Under the pieces are notes generated by a model. The model had not been told where the DNA came from. It ran no database searches and was given only the letters and a program-made list of their open reading frames with translations. A stretch of 64,000 bases of DNA from an uncultured Odoribacter sp. GTDB taxonomy: Bacteria > Bacteroidota > Bacteroidia > Bacteroidales > Marinifilaceae. Shown here piece after piece: positions 62,707-64,000 of this stretch. The translations under genes and the position numbers were made by a program. The DNA lies in NCBI GenBank assembly GCA_944321165.1, contig CALUKE010000008.1:1-64000 (forward strand), given 5' to 3'. Numbering within the stretch: the first letter of the stretch is position 1; every line of letters starts with the position of its first letter.

Positions 62707-64000
62707 TTAACCGATGGCTTCTATAATCTGATTGGCAATGTTCTCCATATCGTCTATTCCATTGAACATTATTGCATTGTGCTGCCGTAATTTGTCTGGT
62801 ATTCGAGCTCGATAAAAATCGAATCCATTCCGATAAATGGGAAGCAGGTAGTTGCGACCGAGAGAAGTTGCAACTTGTATTGCTTCCTCCCACTCTATGC
62901 GATATACGTGCGGTTCGTTGATTTCCTGCATTATGTTTTCAGTTAGAATGGGGACAAAATATTTTGCAGTCCGTATTCCATGACGGATTTCATTCATGAA
63001 AATACCTCCTTTTGATATATCATTGCGATCATACCATACCTTTTTGCCTTTTTCTGTCAGCAGGGCATAGAGTTTCTCTGCAATTGCGGAATCGGCTCGG
63101 GAATAGGAGATAAATATGTCAGCATTCTCTTCAACTTTGTCGAACTTTGTGACATAGGGATCTTTTGCACGTCGTTCCTCCAGCTTGGTACGCATGATTT
63201 CAACTGCCTGGCTGGTCGGATGCTGAAGAAATGTTTGATTGCGTTGAAGAAAACGTGAAAGTTCATCTTCTACGGTTTCATATGCGTAAAGGCCGTTTCC
63301 TGAGCCAGACTTGCGTAAGGAATACCAAATGAAACGGAATAGCCAGTCCGAATAACTGTTTCCGATTATTAGTAAATATTTGTCTTTTAGTGAGTTGATA
63401 AGATTTTTCGGCCGGCCGTTGGTGTCTACGATCCATGACGAGCAGAAATTGAGCATATCGGTATCTGTAACCACATAGCGATGGGCGCTGTCACCTGCTC
63501 GGCCGAACATATAATATACCGTAGGTTTGCTTAAATCGAGGTCGCTGATAATGTCTTGATTTTCTCTCGGGTTGTTGTTGAATCGCATGACCCGTAACTC
63601 ATCTCCCCAAATTTCACGCATGACATTTTCAACGATGGGGGTGAATGAAGTGGTGATGACAAACCGGAATTGCCGTATACTTAAGATTTCTTTCAGCAGA
63701 GTAGATGGTTGAAATCTTGTTTGTGATAATAGTTTGTTGATGAATGAATATATGTAATCTTTTTTACGATTTTCAGCTAAATATTTTGAATCGTTGATTA
63801 ATTCTGAAAATGAATAGATTTTTTTCTTGATTTCGAATTTTTTCGTAAAAAAATTTATGAGCATCCGGTGTGGATTACCTTTTTCGCACATGATCTCCGG
63901 TCCAATGACAGGGATCACATTTTCTTGGATGATTTGGTCTATGAATAGATTCCATTCGTTCGACTCGATTTCCTCAAAACTTATATCATAATCCTCAAAA
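62707..64000 (-). CDS. SIR2-like plus TIR domain protein, 5' end beyond the window
   Basis: The reading frame is open to base 64000 without a stop (FEDYDISFEEIE then WNLFIDQIIQENVIPVIGPE), so the start lies outside. A GTG at 63918 is internal. Counting from that GTG, residues 1-200 look like a SIR2-type Rossmann fold: VIPVIGPE, FVITTSFTPIVENVM, YYMFGRAGDSAHRYVVTDTD and LLIIGNSYSDWLFRF. The Asn/Asp after TT and the catalytic His of the usual HG appear substituted. Residues about 266-400 are a TIR domain: ADIFISYSRADSAIAEKLYA, KKVWYDRNDISKGGIFMNEI and AKYFVPILTENIM. TIR domains of this kind often cleave NAD+. It is transcribed first, 15 bases before the STAND gene, and would act as its effector. 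Confidence 0.82.
   Translation of the reverse strand, partial: FEDYDISFEEIESNEWNLFIDQIIQENVIPVIGPEIMCEKGNPHRMLINFFTKKFEIKKKIYSFSELINDSKYLAENRKKDYIYSFINKLLSQTRFQPSTLLKEILSIRQFRFVITTSFTPIVENVMREIWGDELRVMRFNNNPRENQDIISDLDLSKPTVYYMFGRAGDSAHRYVVTDTDMLNFCSSWIVDTNGRPKNLINSLKDKYLLIIGNSYSDWLFRFIWYSLRKSGSGNGLYAYETVEDELSRFLQRNQTFLQHPTSQAVEIMRTKLEERRAKDPYVTKFDKVEENADIFISYSRADSAIAEKLYALLTEKGKKVWYDRNDISKGGIFMNEIRHGIRTAKYFVPILTENIMQEINEPHVYRIEWEEAIQVATSLGRNYLLPIYRNGFDFYRARIPDKLRQHNAIMFNGIDDMENIANQIIEAIG

Overview
The window looks like chromosomal DNA of a Bacteroidales gut-type bacterium. The support is a SusC/SusD pair controlled by an ECF sigma factor and a FecR anti-sigma factor, an UpxY-type antiterminator domain, a NuoCD fusion inside an 11-subunit complex I that lacks NuoEFG, the Bacteroidota gene order and short epsilon subunit in the ATP synthase, methylmalonyl-CoA mutase as two subunits, and many exact TAnnTTTG (-7) promoter boxes with almost no Shine-Dalgarno sequences. 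Odoribacteraceae is my best guess at family level, but this is an impression and was not tested.

Layout. 0.2-6.2 kb is the end of an exopolysaccharide locus: an odd UpxY/NusG-kinase fusion, two glycosyltransferases, a protein resembling a dead serine recombinase, and glmS, which supplies glucosamine-6-phosphate. 6.3-15.4 kb holds a DUF3298 lipoprotein, a two-helix ion channel-like protein with a RyR domain, a minus-strand operon dapD-ddh-tsaC-tsaB (diaminopimelate synthesis and tRNA t6A formation), a YfcC-type carrier and a POT/MFS transporter. 15.5-19.6 kb is mutA-mutB (propionate/succinate interconversion). 19.9-25.4 kb holds a PepSY-like exported protein, glutaminase, a calycin/PCMD-type lipoprotein, an endonuclease/exonuclease/phosphatase family lipoprotein and a DEAD-box helicase. 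25.6-32.8 kb is an exported orphan followed by atpDCBEFHAG. 32.9-34.7 kb has a HAD phosphatase and a YtxH/holin-like/orphan trio. 34.8-42.5 kb is the sigma-FecR-SusC-SusD uptake system, trailed by a 5'-truncated M64 peptidase. 42.6-54.1 kb holds map and the complex I operon (nuoA-B-CD-H-I-J-K-L-M-N) ending in gph. 54.2-57.7 kb has an orphan lipoprotein, an SF1 helicase and dinB.

At 57.86 kb a tRNA-Tyr/tRNA-Gly pair with a textbook Bacteroidetes promoter marks a boundary. Beyond it lie a remnant of what looks like a tyrosine integrase start, short direct repeats, and an AT-rich minus-strand two-gene module that runs off the window. Its first gene encodes a SIR2-like plus TIR protein. Its second encodes a 1488-residue STAND NTPase with five predicted membrane segments, a BspA-like leucine-rich region and a C-terminal WD40-like propeller. 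I read this as a horizontally acquired conflict or antiphage island. It is the most novel-looking system here: an NADase-type effector coupled to a membrane-spanning STAND sensor whose two recognition domains may both face the periplasm.

All family assignments were made by eye from motifs. No database search was run.
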